Positions 15,723-24,719 of a DNA stretch of 48,534 bases are shown piece after piece. Source of the DNA: Clostridia bacterium. Lineage in GTDB: Bacteria; Bacillota; Clostridia; Oscillospirales; Acutalibacteraceae. A program made the translations under genes and the position numbers. The notes beneath the pieces were generated by a model that saw only the letters and a list, made by a program, of their open reading frames with translations, ran no database searches and was not told the origin of the DNA. Each line of letters begins with the position of its first letter. Within the stretch, counting starts at the first letter, position 1. Location: contig CAAGJN010000017.1 of NCBI GenBank assembly GCA_900770255.1, positions 1 to 48,534 on the forward strand, given 5' to 3'.

Positions 15723-17726
15723 ATGCCGAGGATAAACATTTTGCCGAAAGAAATAACGGAGCTTATAGCTGCGGGCGAGGTGGTCGAGAGACCCGCATCC
15801 GTTATAAAAGAGCTGATGGAGAACGCGATAGATGCGGGCTCTTCCTCGCTTACGGTCGAAATAAAGAACGGCGGCATAACCTATATCCGAGTCACAGATA
15901 ACGGCTGCGGCATAGGCCGCGAGGATATTCGCACAGCCTTTATCAGCCACGCTACGAGTAAAATACATATGAGGGACGATCTCTACGCAATAGACACGCT
16001 CGGCTTTCGCGGCGAGGCGCTGGCTTCGATCGCGGCCGTGTCAAATGTCGAGGTGCTCACCCGCACGCCCGATGAAGAAACAGGCACGCGCTACTGCATA
16101 AGTGCGGGCAGCGAAACACTGATCGACGACGCCGGATGTCCGCTCGGCACGACTATAGTTGTGCGCGATCTTTTTTTTAATACACCGGCGAGAATGAAAT
16201 TCTTGAAAAAGGATGTCTCCGAGGCCAACGCTGTCGCCGGCATAGTTGATAAGATAGCCCTGTCGAATCCGAAAGTCTCCATACGCTTTATCCGCGAGGG
16301 AAAGAGCGCCCTGTTCACCTCAGGCAGCGGTGATCTGAAAACGACCGCATATGAAATATTCGGCAAGGATTTTTCTGACGGGCTCATCGAAGCCGAATAC
16401 AGCTTTGAGTCGGTGCATGTAACCGGGCTCGTTTCAAAGCCTGCAAAGTCCCGCCCCAACCGCAATATGCAGTTCTTTTTTGTGAACGGCAGACTGGTGA
16501 AGTCCGGCACGGCTTCGGCCGCGCTCGGCGAGGCTTACAAAAACTCAATAATGGTCGGCAAGTTCCCTTATTGCGTGCTCAATATCAGTATGCCGCCCGG
16601 GCTTGTCGACGTAAATGTGCACCCTGCAAAGACGGAGGTGCGCTTTGCAAATGAGCGCTCGGTGTTCAGCGCGGTATATTACGCTGCTAAAAACGCGCTC
16701 GAACGCAGGGATGAAGCGCCGAAGGTCACTCTTCCGAAAACGCCGCAGACGGATCTCTTTGCGCCGCCGATGCCGAAGACAGAGCAGATGAAACTGCCCG
16801 AAAAACATCCGGATTTCTGGAGCCGTATGACGGCATCCGATTATCGCTCTGCCCAAAGCGGAGCACCGAAAGCGCCGATTACTGCAAAGCCATCCGAAAC
16901 CGCCTTTTTCAGGGTATCGAGCCCCGAAGCTGACAGCAAACCCGAGCCCGAAGAGCCTTCGACTATTCAGCATTTTCTTGATGAGCAGAGGGCAAAAAAA
17001 GAGGAGACTTCTGTCCTCGAACCCCCTGCAGATGAAAGTATGGCTGCAAATATTGATTTTTCGGTCGACGAGGCTACGGAACCTGAGGCTCAAACAAGCA
17101 CGGAAAAAACCAAAGCGCCGGCCGAGACTGTTGCCGGTGAAAGCGAAAGGAAAGAAGAACCCGACGTCATCGTTATAGGCGAAGTGTTTAAAACATACAT
17201 AATCGTACAGCAGGGCGAGAGCCTTTTCCTTGTTGACAAGCACGCCGCGCATGAGCGGATGATCTTTAATGAGCTTGTCAAAAATGACCGCAAGCGCGGC
17301 ACGCAGATACTTCTCTCGCCGGTAACGGTGACGCTCAGCAAGGAGGAATATTCGGCCGTGCTCAGCAACACCGATATGCTGCTCGAGGCCGGCTTTGCAG
17401 TCGAGGATTTCGGCTATTCGGTAATAATTGTGCGCGAATGTCCAATGGAGCTCACCGCCGAGGATGTTCCGGACGTTGTGACAGAACTTGCCGGATATCT
17501 CGTTGAAAACAGGCAGAAACTGATCTCGGAGAAAAAGGAGTGGCTGTTCAGCCTCATGGCCTGCAAGGCCGCGATAAAAGGCGGGATGTACACGAGCGAA
17601 TATGAGCGTGAGCTGTTCATAAAGCGCCTGTTTACTACTCCGGAGATCAGATATTGCCCGCACGGCAGACCTGTTATGATCAAGATAACCAGGCGCGAAT
17701 TGGAGAAAAATTTTGGACGAGCATAA
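15723..17726 (+). CDS. mutL: DNA mismatch repair protein MutL
   Basis: GHKL ATPase and probable nicking endonuclease of 667 residues. N-terminal motifs are E-N-A-I-D-A-G, V-T-D-N-G-C-G-I, S-H-A-T-S-K-I and G-F-R-G-E-A-L-A-S-I. A low-complexity linker rich in Pro, Glu and Ala spans about residues 330-480. The C-terminal domain has V-D-K-H-A-A-H-E-R-M-I-F-N-E, A-C-K-A-A-I-K-G-G and C-P-H-G-R-P, i.e. the metal site of endonuclease-type MutL. The second Glu of the D-Q-H-A-x2-E-x4-E motif is shifted by one (Asn then Glu). CCGGAGG precedes the ATG; the end overlaps miaA by 14 bases. Confidence 0.95.
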   Translation: MPRINILPKEITELIAAGEVVERPASVIKELMENAIDAGSSSLTVEIKNGGITYIRVTDNGCGIGREDIRTAFISHATSKIHMRDDLYAIDTLGFRGEALASIAAVSNVEVLTRTPDEETGTRYCISAGSETLIDDAGCPLGTTIVVRDLFFNTPARMKFLKKDVSEANAVAGIVDKIALSNPKVSIRFIREGKSALFTSGSGDLKTTAYEIFGKDFSDGLIEAEYSFESVHVTGLVSKPAKSRPNRNMQFFFVNGRLVKSGTASAALGEAYKNSIMVGKFPYCVLNISMPPGLVDVNVHPAKTEVRFANERSVFSAVYYAAKNALERRDEAPKVTLPKTPQTDLFAPPMPKTEQMKLPEKHPDFWSRMTASDYRSAQSGAPKAPITAKPSETAFFRVSSPEADSKPEPEEPSTIQHFLDEQRAKKEETSVLEPPADESMAANIDFSVDEATEPEAQTSTEKTKAPAETVAGESERKEEPDVIVIGEVFKTYIIVQQGESLFLVDKHAAHERMIFNELVKNDRKRGTQILLSPVTVTLSKEEYSAVLSNTDMLLEAGFAVEDFGYSVIIVRECPMELTAEDVPDVVTELAGYLVENRQKLISEKKEWLFSLMACKAAIKGGMYTSEYERELFIKRLFTTPEIRYCPHGRPVMIKITRRELEKNFGRA

Positions 17727-18684
17727 GAAAATAAAGATCGCCGCGGTCGTGGGCCCGACAGCGTCGGGAAAAACGCGGCTTGCAGTAGATATCTGCCTTG
17801 CGCTCGACGGTGAAGCCGTATCGTGCGATTCAATGCAGATATATAAATATATGGATATCGCGACCGCGAAGCCGAGCCGCGATGAGATGCGCGGGATACC
17901 GCATCATATGATGAATTTTCTCGAGCCCGGCGAGAAATACAGCGTCGCCGCATACTGTGCCGATGCCGATAAGTGCATATATGACATAGCCGGCAGGGGA
18001 AAACTTCCCATTTTGGTCGGCGGTACGGGATTATATTATTCATCTCTCGTCGACAATGTTTCGTTTGCCGATGAAGCGGATGACACTTCCGTTCGGGAAG
18101 AGCTTGAGCGGAAGCTCGCGCAGGAGGGTATCGAACCGTTGCTTGAGGAGCTCGGCAGGGTCGATCCCGAGACCGCTGCTTTGCTGCATCCGAACAACCG
18201 CGGGCGCATTATACGGGCACTTGAGGTGTTTTATAAAACAGGCGTAACTATGAGCGAGCAGAAACGCCGTTCAAAGCTCGCCGAGCCGAAATATGATTGT
18301 GTTTCGATATGTCTCGATGTGCGCGACCGCCAGTATCTGTATGACCGTATTGACAGGCGCGTTGATATTATGATCGACAGCGGCCTTGTCGATGAAGCGC
18401 GCCGTTTTCTCTCGGGGGAGCTCGGCAAGACCTCGGGACAGGCTATCGGATATAAAGAGCTCAAGCCGTATTTTGACGGCTGCATATCTCTCGATGAAGC
18501 TGTTGACAACCTCAAACGTGAAACCAGACGCTATGCTAAGAGACAGTTGACCTGGTTTAGGCGCGATGAACGCATAAACCGTCTGTATATAGACGAAATG
18601 CCGTATGACGAGCTGCTTAAAGAGGCTCTTAAAATTATAGAAAGGGGCGCAATGAGTGCAAAAGACCGGAAAGGGCAAGTTTGA
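17713..18684 (+). CDS. miaA: tRNA dimethylallyltransferase MiaA
   Basis: Prenylates A37 of UNN-decoding tRNAs, giving the i6A that MiaB later methylthiolates. It has 323 residues with the P-loop V-V-G-P-T-A-S-G-K-T, then S-C-D-S-M-Q-I-Y-K-Y-M-D-I-A-T-A-K-P, and G-G-T-G-L-Y-Y-S-S around residue 100. The start is a TTG inside the end of mutL with TGGAG seven bases upstream, so translation is probably coupled. The mutL-miaA order is common in bacteria. Confidence 0.94.
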   Translation: MDEHKKIKIAAVVGPTASGKTRLAVDICLALDGEAVSCDSMQIYKYMDIATAKPSRDEMRGIPHHMMNFLEPGEKYSVAAYCADADKCIYDIAGRGKLPILVGGTGLYYSSLVDNVSFADEADDTSVREELERKLAQEGIEPLLEELGRVDPETAALLHPNNRGRIIRALEVFYKTGVTMSEQKRRSKLAEPKYDCVSICLDVRDRQYLYDRIDRRVDIMIDSGLVDEARRFLSGELGKTSGQAIGYKELKPYFDGCISLDEAVDNLKRETRRYAKRQLTWFRRDERINRLYIDEMPYDELLKEALKIIERGAMSAKDRKGQV

Positions 18685-19906
18685 CACAAAAAAACTGCTT
18701 GCCGCTGTTGCAGTAGTTTTGGCGATAGCCATGATTTGCTATGAGATCAGGATGTTCGCTGTTTCAAACACAAAAACTCAGGCCGCAACTTCCATAACCT
18801 ACAAAAACAGCGTCACAGTCAAAATGTTTGCGATCCGTGATGAGAGCCTGATCAGCGGCTCCTCGTCTACTGCATATGTTCCGCTGCTGCAGGACGGCGA
18901 GCGAGTTGCTGGTGGGCAGGCAATAGCCGCGCAGTTTGCAAAGACGGAGTCTGCAAACGCTTATGTTGAGCTCAACAATCTGAAAAACGAGCTCTCAAGA
19001 TACGAGAGCCTTAACAGTCAGCAGAATCTCATCGATATCGACATGTCAAAGCTCAACGCACAGGCAGACACATATTTTTACGATATGCTCAACAATGTTC
19101 GCAGCGGCGACCTCGCATCGCTCGACAGCAGCGCGGAAAAATTCAGCGATAAGCTGACTGTAAAATACATTCTGAAAAACGGCAACATAGATTTTTCCGA
19201 AAAGATTACCGAGTTGAAAGCGCAGACAGCTTCGCTTTCGGAGCAGGTCGGAACAGTCGATTATTTGACATCGGATGATACCGGCTACTACGTTTCGACC
19301 GCTGACGGATACGAGAATAAGCTTGACTTTTCAAAGGTGACTTCGCTTTCCTGCGATGATATCAAAGCTGCGATTTCCTCTGAGCCTGCGGCGATCCCCG
19401 AGAATACTAAGGGCAAGCTTATACACGGCTATACCTGGTATTTTGTCGGTGTAGTGAGCGCTGCCGATGCAACAAAATTTAACGATGGTGATTTAGTGAC
19501 CCTGCGCTGCGACAATGTGTCGCGCGACGGTATAACTGCACAGATCACTTATAGAGGACCTATCTCCGGTGAGGAGGCTGTGTTGGTTGTCGAGTCGCGT
19601 ATAATGGATGCGTCTATCGCACAACTCAGAGTTGAAGACGTCGAGATAGTCATAAGCGAGACTGACGGTATCAGGGTCAACAAATCTGCAGTCAGAGTCG
19701 TCGACGGCGTCCATGGAGTATATGTTCTTACAGGCAGCCTTGTCAGCTTCAAACGGCTCGACGTGCTCTATACAGGTGATGATTACGTTATATCCAGAAT
19801 GATAACCCAGGATGAATATGACGATCAGGACAGGCCGTATCTGAAGATATACGACGAAATTATATTGGAGGGAAAGGATCTTAAAGATGGACAACTCATC
19901 AATTGA
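18656..19906 (+). CDS. HlyD-like membrane-anchored protein in the division gene run
   Basis: Protein of 416 residues with a basic N terminus and one membrane helix (K-K-L-L-A-A-V-A-V-V-L-A-I-A-M-I-C-Y) near residue 13; the rest should lie outside the cell. The region around residues 45-95 resembles the lipoyl/barrel-sandwich half of HlyD-type adaptors (P-L-L-Q-D-G-E-R-V-A-G-G-Q-A-I-A), followed by a coiled coil and a second beta domain. No transporter partner is nearby. It starts at GTG 18656 after AGGGG, overlaps the end of miaA by 29 bases and the start of yggS by 20. Related proteins sit beside sepF in other Clostridia as I recall; a role in envelope or septum building is only inferred. 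Confidence 0.65.
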   Translation: MQKTGKGKFDTKKLLAAVAVVLAIAMICYEIRMFAVSNTKTQAATSITYKNSVTVKMFAIRDESLISGSSSTAYVPLLQDGERVAGGQAIAAQFAKTESANAYVELNNLKNELSRYESLNSQQNLIDIDMSKLNAQADTYFYDMLNNVRSGDLASLDSSAEKFSDKLTVKYILKNGNIDFSEKITELKAQTASLSEQVGTVDYLTSDDTGYYVSTADGYENKLDFSKVTSLSCDDIKAAISSEPAAIPENTKGKLIHGYTWYFVGVVSAADATKFNDGDLVTLRCDNVSRDGITAQITYRGPISGEEAVLVVESRIMDASIAQLRVEDVEIVISETDGIRVNKSAVRVVDGVHGVYVLTGSLVSFKRLDVLYTGDDYVISRMITQDEYDDQDRPYLKIYDEIILEGKDLKDGQLIN

Positions 19907-20609
19907 GCAGCGCTTTCTGCTTTTGGAGGATAATCTCAAAAAGGTGCGCGACGAAATAGCCGAAACTGCGTTGAAAAGCGGTCGTGATCCGAAGGATGTC
20001 ACTCTGATGGCGGTCACAAAGACGGTGCCCGTTGAGCTTATTAACCATGCCATAGCCTGCGGAGTGGATTTGATAGGGGAGAACAAGGTTCAAGAGGTGC
20101 TGCTGAAAAGGCCGGAGCTCAATTTTGAAAACTGCAAGCTGCATCTGATCGGCCATTTGCAAAGCAACAAAATAAAGAAAATAGTCGGTCAGGTCGATAT
20201 GATTCAAAGTGTAGATTCTTTTGAAACTGCTCAGCAGATATCCCGCCGCTCTCTCGAGCAGGGTATAATCACCGAGATACTGCTCGAAGTCAATATAGGA
20301 GAAGATGAGAATAAGTTCGGCTATTCCGCAGATCAGGTCGTGGATCAGCTCGGTAAAATAGCGGAGCTCCCCGGAGTCAAGGTACGCGGAATGATGACTG
20401 TTGCGCCGAATTTCAAGGATTCTGAAAAAAATCAGTGCGTTTTTGCTGATATGCATAAACTGTTTATTGACATCGGCGCTAAAAAAATGGATAATATAGA
20501 TATGGATATTCTGTCTATGGGTATGTCCGGCGATTTCAAAGAAGCTGTTGCAGAGGGCTCGACGCTTGTCAGAGTCGGCTCTGCAATATTCGGAGAAAGA
20601 AGATATTGA
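19887..20609 (+). CDS. yggS: YggS/YlmE-family pyridoxal-phosphate-binding protein
   Basis: PLP homeostasis protein of 240 residues with the alanine-racemase-like TIM barrel but no known catalysis. M-A-V-T-K-T-V carries the PLP lysine; G-E-N-K-V-Q-E and L-H-L-I-G-H-L-Q-S-N-K are the family hallmarks, and S-M-G-M-S-G-D-F-K-E-A lies near the C terminus. It occupies the usual place directly upstream of sepF. The ATG overlaps the upstream gene by 20 bases, with GGAAAGG about 11 bases before it. Confidence 0.93.
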   Translation: MDNSSIEQRFLLLEDNLKKVRDEIAETALKSGRDPKDVTLMAVTKTVPVELINHAIACGVDLIGENKVQEVLLKRPELNFENCKLHLIGHLQSNKIKKIVGQVDMIQSVDSFETAQQISRRSLEQGIITEILLEVNIGEDENKFGYSADQVVDQLGKIAELPGVKVRGMMTVAPNFKDSEKNQCVFADMHKLFIDIGAKKMDNIDMDILSMGMSGDFKEAVAEGSTLVRVGSAIFGERRY

Positions 20610-20633
20610 TTTAAATAATAGGAGGAAATATTT

Positions 20634-21137
20634 ATGAAATTCATTAAAAAGCTCACCGACATGATCGACCGTACCAATGAAGACTACGTTGATGATGAGA
20701 ACGATAACGGCTACTATGTTGATGAGGAGGATGATATAGACTCCGGGCGTACGGATATAAGCTCCGGCTCGGCCGATTCTTACAACGACATAACCTCTGC
20801 GTCAAGACCTTCTTCTCAGCCTGTGGCAAACCTTGTCAGTCTGCGTTCATCGAGCCGCACGCCTGTCGTGCTCAAAAAGCTTGATGAGTATGGTGATGAG
20901 ATTCAGGGTGTTGCTGATATTCTCAATGAGAAGAAAATAGTGATTCTCAATCTTGAGACATGCCCTGCCGACGATTCAAGACGTGTTATTGATTTTATGT
21001 CCGGTGTGGCATATGCAAATTCCGGCAGCATAAAGAAGATTGCAGGCAAGGCATATATCATCACTCCCGACAGCGTGCCGCTCTCCGGCGACCAGCTTGA
21101 GGATCTGAGCAATCTCAATGAGAGCTATTTTGATTGA
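20634..21137 (+). CDS. sepF: Cell division protein SepF
   Basis: FtsZ-bundling membrane anchor of 167 residues. The N-terminal amphipathic helix (M-K-F-I-K-K-L-T-D-M-I) is the membrane-targeting segment, followed by a long acidic linker rich in Asp, Glu and Ser up to about residue 75. The C-terminal SepF domain contains L-D-E-Y-G-D-E-I, I-V-I-L-N-L-E and R-V-I-D-F-M-S-G-V-A-Y-A. TAGGAGG lies just upstream. It sits between yggS and divIVA as in most Firmicutes. Confidence 0.94.
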   Translation: MKFIKKLTDMIDRTNEDYVDDENDNGYYVDEEDDIDSGRTDISSGSADSYNDITSASRPSSQPVANLVSLRSSSRTPVVLKKLDEYGDEIQGVADILNEKKIVILNLETCPADDSRRVIDFMSGVAYANSGSIKKIAGKAYIITPDSVPLSGDQLEDLSNLNESYFD

Positions 21138-21174
21138 CAGTAAATTCATTTTTTATAATCGTGGGGTGTAAATA

Positions 21175-22398
21175 ATGCTAAAGCCTGAACAGCTCAAATC
21201 ACATCGCTTCATGTCTGCGGGCCGCGGGACGTATGAAGCCGATGACGTTGATGCTTTTTTCAACGAAGTAGCGGAATCATATGAGAAGATGTTCAGAGAG
21301 AACGGCGAGCTTGTGAAAAAGATCAGCCTTTTGGCTGAGCGCGTCTCGCAGTATAAGAGGGATGAAGACAATATAAGGCGCGCGCTGCTCACGGCGGAGC
21401 GCATGGCGGACAAGATCCAGCGCGAGGCGCAACAGACCGCGCAGGAGCAGCTTGACAGCGCAGAGAGAAAGTCACAGGAGATCATCTCTTCGGCGCAGAA
21501 CAGAGCCGATGTGCTTGAAACAGCGGCCTCCGTCAAGGCATCTCAGCTCACGGATGAGTCTAACCGCAACGCTACAGAGCGTATAACTTCCGCTGAACGC
21601 ACCGCCTCCGCCATGATCAGCAATGCGGAGGCCAAGGCAAATGACATAATTGAAAATGCTAAGAGAAACGCACAGGCTGAGCTTGACAGAATCAACAATG
21701 AAATCAGAGTAAACAGCGTTGCGCTTGACAAGCTCAGTACTGAGGTTACTACATTCAAAAATTCGCTTATTGAGTCCTACCGTAAGCATATCGATATGAT
21801 AACCTCTCTGCCGGAGAGGCAGGATATGCCGGCTTCTGAGACGATAAATACCGAGCTCTACGCGGCCGCTCCCGAGCAGCCGGCGGCAGAGGAGAAAGAA
21901 GCATCAGCAGAGGAGAAAGCGGCGGAGGAAGAAGAAACGGCTGTAACTGACGAGGCGCCCTCGGAAGAGCCTGCTGCAGAGGCTGATGAGAGCGTCGCTC
22001 CCGATGAAGAGCCGCTTGAGCCGGCTGAAGACAGCGAGGGGGAGAATATAATAGATGAGGTTGCTGAAGCTGCCGAGTTCAGCGAGGAGACTGCGGCTCC
22101 GGATGAGATAGTCGAAAATGATATCCTCACTATGGCCCGCAGCTCATCAGAGGCTGAGAGTGTTGAGGTACAGCCGGTCGAAGAGATTCGGACTAGCGAT
22201 GCCTATAATCCGATCCAGGCAAATCAGATAGAAGAAACTCCGTTTAGAAACGGCTTTGTTATTGACCTTAATGAGATCGAAAGCCATATCGCGGAGAGCA
22301 GTAACGAGGAAGACGGTATTGATAATGCCGATACATACGAAGGCGACTCTCAAGACGATCCGCCACATTCGCGTTTCAGAGGTTTCTTCAAAAAATAA
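21175..22398 (+). CDS. divIVA: DivIVA cell-pole/septum scaffold with a long acidic tail
   Basis: Coiled-coil protein of 407 residues, about twice the length of Bacillus DivIVA. The N-terminal lipid-binding domain includes G-R-G-T-Y-E-A-D-D-V-D-A-F-F-N-E-V. Continuous coiled coil runs to about residue 215. The remainder to near residue 330 is almost entirely Glu, Ala, Pro and Ser (residues 230-310), probably disordered, and the end is basic (F-R-G-F-F-K-K). The tail length is unusual and may be a binding platform. The gene follows sepF by 37 bases with GTGGGGTG as ribosome binding site. Confidence 0.9.
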   Translation: MLKPEQLKSHRFMSAGRGTYEADDVDAFFNEVAESYEKMFRENGELVKKISLLAERVSQYKRDEDNIRRALLTAERMADKIQREAQQTAQEQLDSAERKSQEIISSAQNRADVLETAASVKASQLTDESNRNATERITSAERTASAMISNAEAKANDIIENAKRNAQAELDRINNEIRVNSVALDKLSTEVTTFKNSLIESYRKHIDMITSLPERQDMPASETINTELYAAAPEQPAAEEKEASAEEKAAEEEETAVTDEAPSEEPAAEADESVAPDEEPLEPAEDSEGENIIDEVAEAAEFSEETAAPDEIVENDILTMARSSSEAESVEVQPVEEIRTSDAYNPIQANQIEETPFRNGFVIDLNEIESHIAESSNEEDGIDNADTYEGDSQDDPPHSRFRGFFKK

Positions 22399-22413
22399 AT
22401 TTCAGAGGTTTAT

Positions 22414-22932
22414 ATGATCCAGGCACTTACCATTCTGATTATGGCTGTTCTTGTAGCTGTTGATCAGATCATAAAGGCTGTCGTTGTTGACAGATTTGCG
22501 GCGGGCGGAAGCGCAGACGTGTTGTTCGGCCTTATCCGTATTCGGTATGTTGAGAATACCGGGGCCGCGTTCAGCTCGATGCAGAATCAGACGACTTTTT
22601 TGACTATATTTACTGCTGCGGTTATAGTCATGTTTATTTTTCTTCTCATGACAAAGAAGATCAAGCCCGGTTTCATTTACTGGTGCGTGGCAGTTGTCGT
22701 AGCGGGCGGTGCGGGCAATCTGATTGACCGTATTGCCAGAGGCTTTGTTGTCGATTATATCGAGCCCACATTTGTCAACTTTGCAGTATTTAATTTTGCT
22801 GACTGCTGCGTGACGGTCGGTGCGGTGTTGCTGATTGTAAAAACTGTTTACGATCTGATAAAAGAGAACAAAAAATATTATTCAGACGATGAGAAAAAGC
22901 CTGATAACAGCGGGGAAGAGAAGAATGACTGA
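22414..22932 (+). CDS. lspA: Lipoprotein signal peptidase II
   Basis: Membrane aspartyl protease of 172 residues that removes signal peptides from prolipoproteins. Four hydrophobic segments are visible. The two catalytic Asp are in G-N-L-I-D-R-I-A-R and V-F-N-F-A-D-C-C-V; R-Y-V-E-N-T-G-A-A-F-S precedes them. The C terminus is a charged, hydrophilic extension (D-D-E-K-K-P-D-N-S-G-E-E-K). The lspA-rluD neighbourhood is classical; the two genes overlap by eight bases. Confidence 0.95.
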   Translation: MIQALTILIMAVLVAVDQIIKAVVVDRFAAGGSADVLFGLIRIRYVENTGAAFSSMQNQTTFLTIFTAAVIVMFIFLLMTKKIKPGFIYWCVAVVVAGGAGNLIDRIARGFVVDYIEPTFVNFAVFNFADCCVTVGAVLLIVKTVYDLIKENKKYYSDDEKKPDNSGEEKND

Positions 22933-23863
22933 ACTGCCATCGGGCGGATATTTACTGAGCTTTTCCGTTGATGCGGAGAATGCAGATCAGCGAATAGACC
23001 GTACAGTTTCTGAGGTCTTTCCGGAGTTTTCGCGCTCGCGCATCCAGCATATGGCGGAAAACGGCCTGATTTTTGTCAACGGCAAGCCTGTCGGCAAGAG
23101 CTTTAAGCCCAAGGAGGAGGATGAAGTCCTCGTGTGCGTTGAGCCCGCGCAGGACGATACTGCACAGCCTGAGAATATTCCGCTGGATATTCGCTATGAG
23201 GACGATTGTATGCTTGTCGTCAACAAGCCCAAGGGAATGGTTGTGCATCCGGCTCCGGGCAACAGGACGGGCACGCTTGTCAATGCTCTGCTCTACCATT
23301 GCGGCAGCAGCCTTTCGGGCATAAACGGTGTTATGCGTCCCGGTATCGTGCATAGGATAGATAAGGATACAAGCGGACTTCTTCTTGTTGCAAAAAACGA
23401 CATGGCCCATGCGTCTTTAGCGAAGCAGATAAAGGAACACAGCCTCACTCGCGAATATGCCGCGGTGGTTTACGGCAGGCTCAGAGAGCCCGATGGCGTG
23501 ATCGATGCGCCGATCGGACGCAACCCGAGAGACCGCAAGAAGATGGCGGTTACGGATAAAAATTCGAGGCCTTCCGTCACGCATTACTATACAGTAGAAG
23601 AATTTGAAAAATTTACTTATGTGCGTCTGCGCCTTGAGACGGGGCGCACACATCAGATAAGGGTCCACATGGCCTATATCGGCCACCCTGTTGCGGGCGA
23701 TGCAGTTTACGGTCCGCAGAAAAATGTGATAACTCAGCTCAACGGTCAGTGTCTCCACGCAAAACTTCTGGGCTTTGATCATCCCGTAACAGGGGAGAGG
23801 ATCGAACTGGCTTCCGAGCTGCCGCAATACTTTGAGGATTTTTTAAGGAGAATAAGGAAGTGA
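22925..23863 (+). CDS. rluD: RluD-type pseudouridine synthase
   Basis: RluA-family pseudouridine synthase of 312 residues, with an N-terminal S4 domain (Q-R-I-D-R-T-V-S-E, F-V-N-G-K-P-V-G-K) and catalytic H-R-I-D-K-D-T-S-G-L-L-L-V-A-K-N. R-T-H-Q-I-R-V-H-M-A and L-H-A-K-L-L-G-F are the other signatures. An in-frame ATG at 22889 exists, but the GGGGAAGAG site directly before 22925 favours the later ATG. RluD is the usual companion of lspA and modifies 23S rRNA helix 69; that target is by analogy. Confidence 0.9.
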   Translation: MTELPSGGYLLSFSVDAENADQRIDRTVSEVFPEFSRSRIQHMAENGLIFVNGKPVGKSFKPKEEDEVLVCVEPAQDDTAQPENIPLDIRYEDDCMLVVNKPKGMVVHPAPGNRTGTLVNALLYHCGSSLSGINGVMRPGIVHRIDKDTSGLLLVAKNDMAHASLAKQIKEHSLTREYAAVVYGRLREPDGVIDAPIGRNPRDRKKMAVTDKNSRPSVTHYYTVEEFEKFTYVRLRLETGRTHQIRVHMAYIGHPVAGDAVYGPQKNVITQLNGQCLHAKLLGFDHPVTGERIELASELPQYFEDFLRRIRK

Positions 23864-24693
23864 CTGCTGCAAAGACGGATTTTTCCGATTGGCTTATCGT
23901 TTCTGACGTTGACGGTACACTCAACACCAAGCTCAGAACGCTGCCTGAGCGAAATTTCAGAGAGATCACACGTTTTGTCGAGGAGCTTCACGGACATTTT
24001 ACGCTCGCCTCCGGCAGAAATATCGAATCTCTGAGAAAGCATTATGAGCGTCTGCCGATAAAGTCCACTCCTGCCGTCATTCTCAACGGTGCAGGCGTCT
24101 ATGACTATCAGAATGAAAAGATGCTGTCTTTTCATGCAATTGACGAGCGCGGAATAGATATAGTGAGAAGAGTGAGCGAACATTTTCCGCTCATCGAGAT
24201 CGAGATATGCACGGACAAAGAGATATTTACTCTTCGTTCACGCGTTTTCGGCTTCGGTATGTCGTTGGCAGATAAGCTTCCGCATAAAAATTTTGAACAT
24301 TTTGAGGATGTTCCGAAGGAAAACTGGGGCAAGGTAATATTTATGGGCTTTCCGCCGGTAGTCTCGAAAATGGTAAAGTATCTCGACTCTATAGACAGCT
24401 CGGGCGTAACCTTTATGTCATCCTCAGTTGCAAGCTATGAGATGCTTCTCGAGGGGACGAATAAGGGTGCCGCGCTGCTCGAAATAGCTGATATGCTCGG
24501 TGTGCCGCATGAACATACAGGCGCCATCGGTGACTATTTCAACGACTATGATATGATAAAAACTGTCGCTGTGCCGGCGGTCTGCGGTCAGGCTCCGCAG
24601 GAAATGAAGGATGCGGCCGCATTTGTGGCCTGTCACTGCAATCACGGAGCTGTGGCGGATTTTCTTGAATATATTGAAAATAATTGCCAATAA
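23860..24693 (+). CDS. HAD-superfamily Cof-type phosphatase
   Basis: Predicted haloacid-dehalogenase-like hydrolase of 277 residues in the Cof/YidA group, which dephosphorylates small phosphorylated metabolites. Motif I is V-S-D-V-D-G-T-L (nucleophile Asp and acid/base Asp), motif II lies in L-A-S-G-R-N, and motifs III-IV are N-K-G-A-A-L and A-I-G-D-Y-F-N-D-Y-D-M. A C2-type cap lies between them. It starts at GTG 23860, four bases before the end of rluD, with AAGGAG upstream. The substrate cannot be inferred from the sequence. Confidence 0.88.
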   Translation: MTAAKTDFSDWLIVSDVDGTLNTKLRTLPERNFREITRFVEELHGHFTLASGRNIESLRKHYERLPIKSTPAVILNGAGVYDYQNEKMLSFHAIDERGIDIVRRVSEHFPLIEIEICTDKEIFTLRSRVFGFGMSLADKLPHKNFEHFEDVPKENWGKVIFMGFPPVVSKMVKYLDSIDSSGVTFMSSSVASYEMLLEGTNKGAALLEIADMLGVPHEHTGAIGDYFNDYDMIKTVAVPAVCGQAPQEMKDAAAFVACHCNHGAVADFLEYIENNCQ

Positions 24694-24719
24694 ATACGGT
24701 ATTACAGGAGGTGACTGTT

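Noticed and set aside
16545..17663. Long antisense open frame (372 codons) inside mutL
   Set aside because: It is a shadow of codon bias on the opposite strand; mutL motifs in the plus frame are unambiguous.
24684..24719. Longer transketolase N-terminal subunit starting at ATG 24684
   Set aside because: The consensus ribosome binding site GGAGGTGA lies inside that extension and points to GTG 24720.
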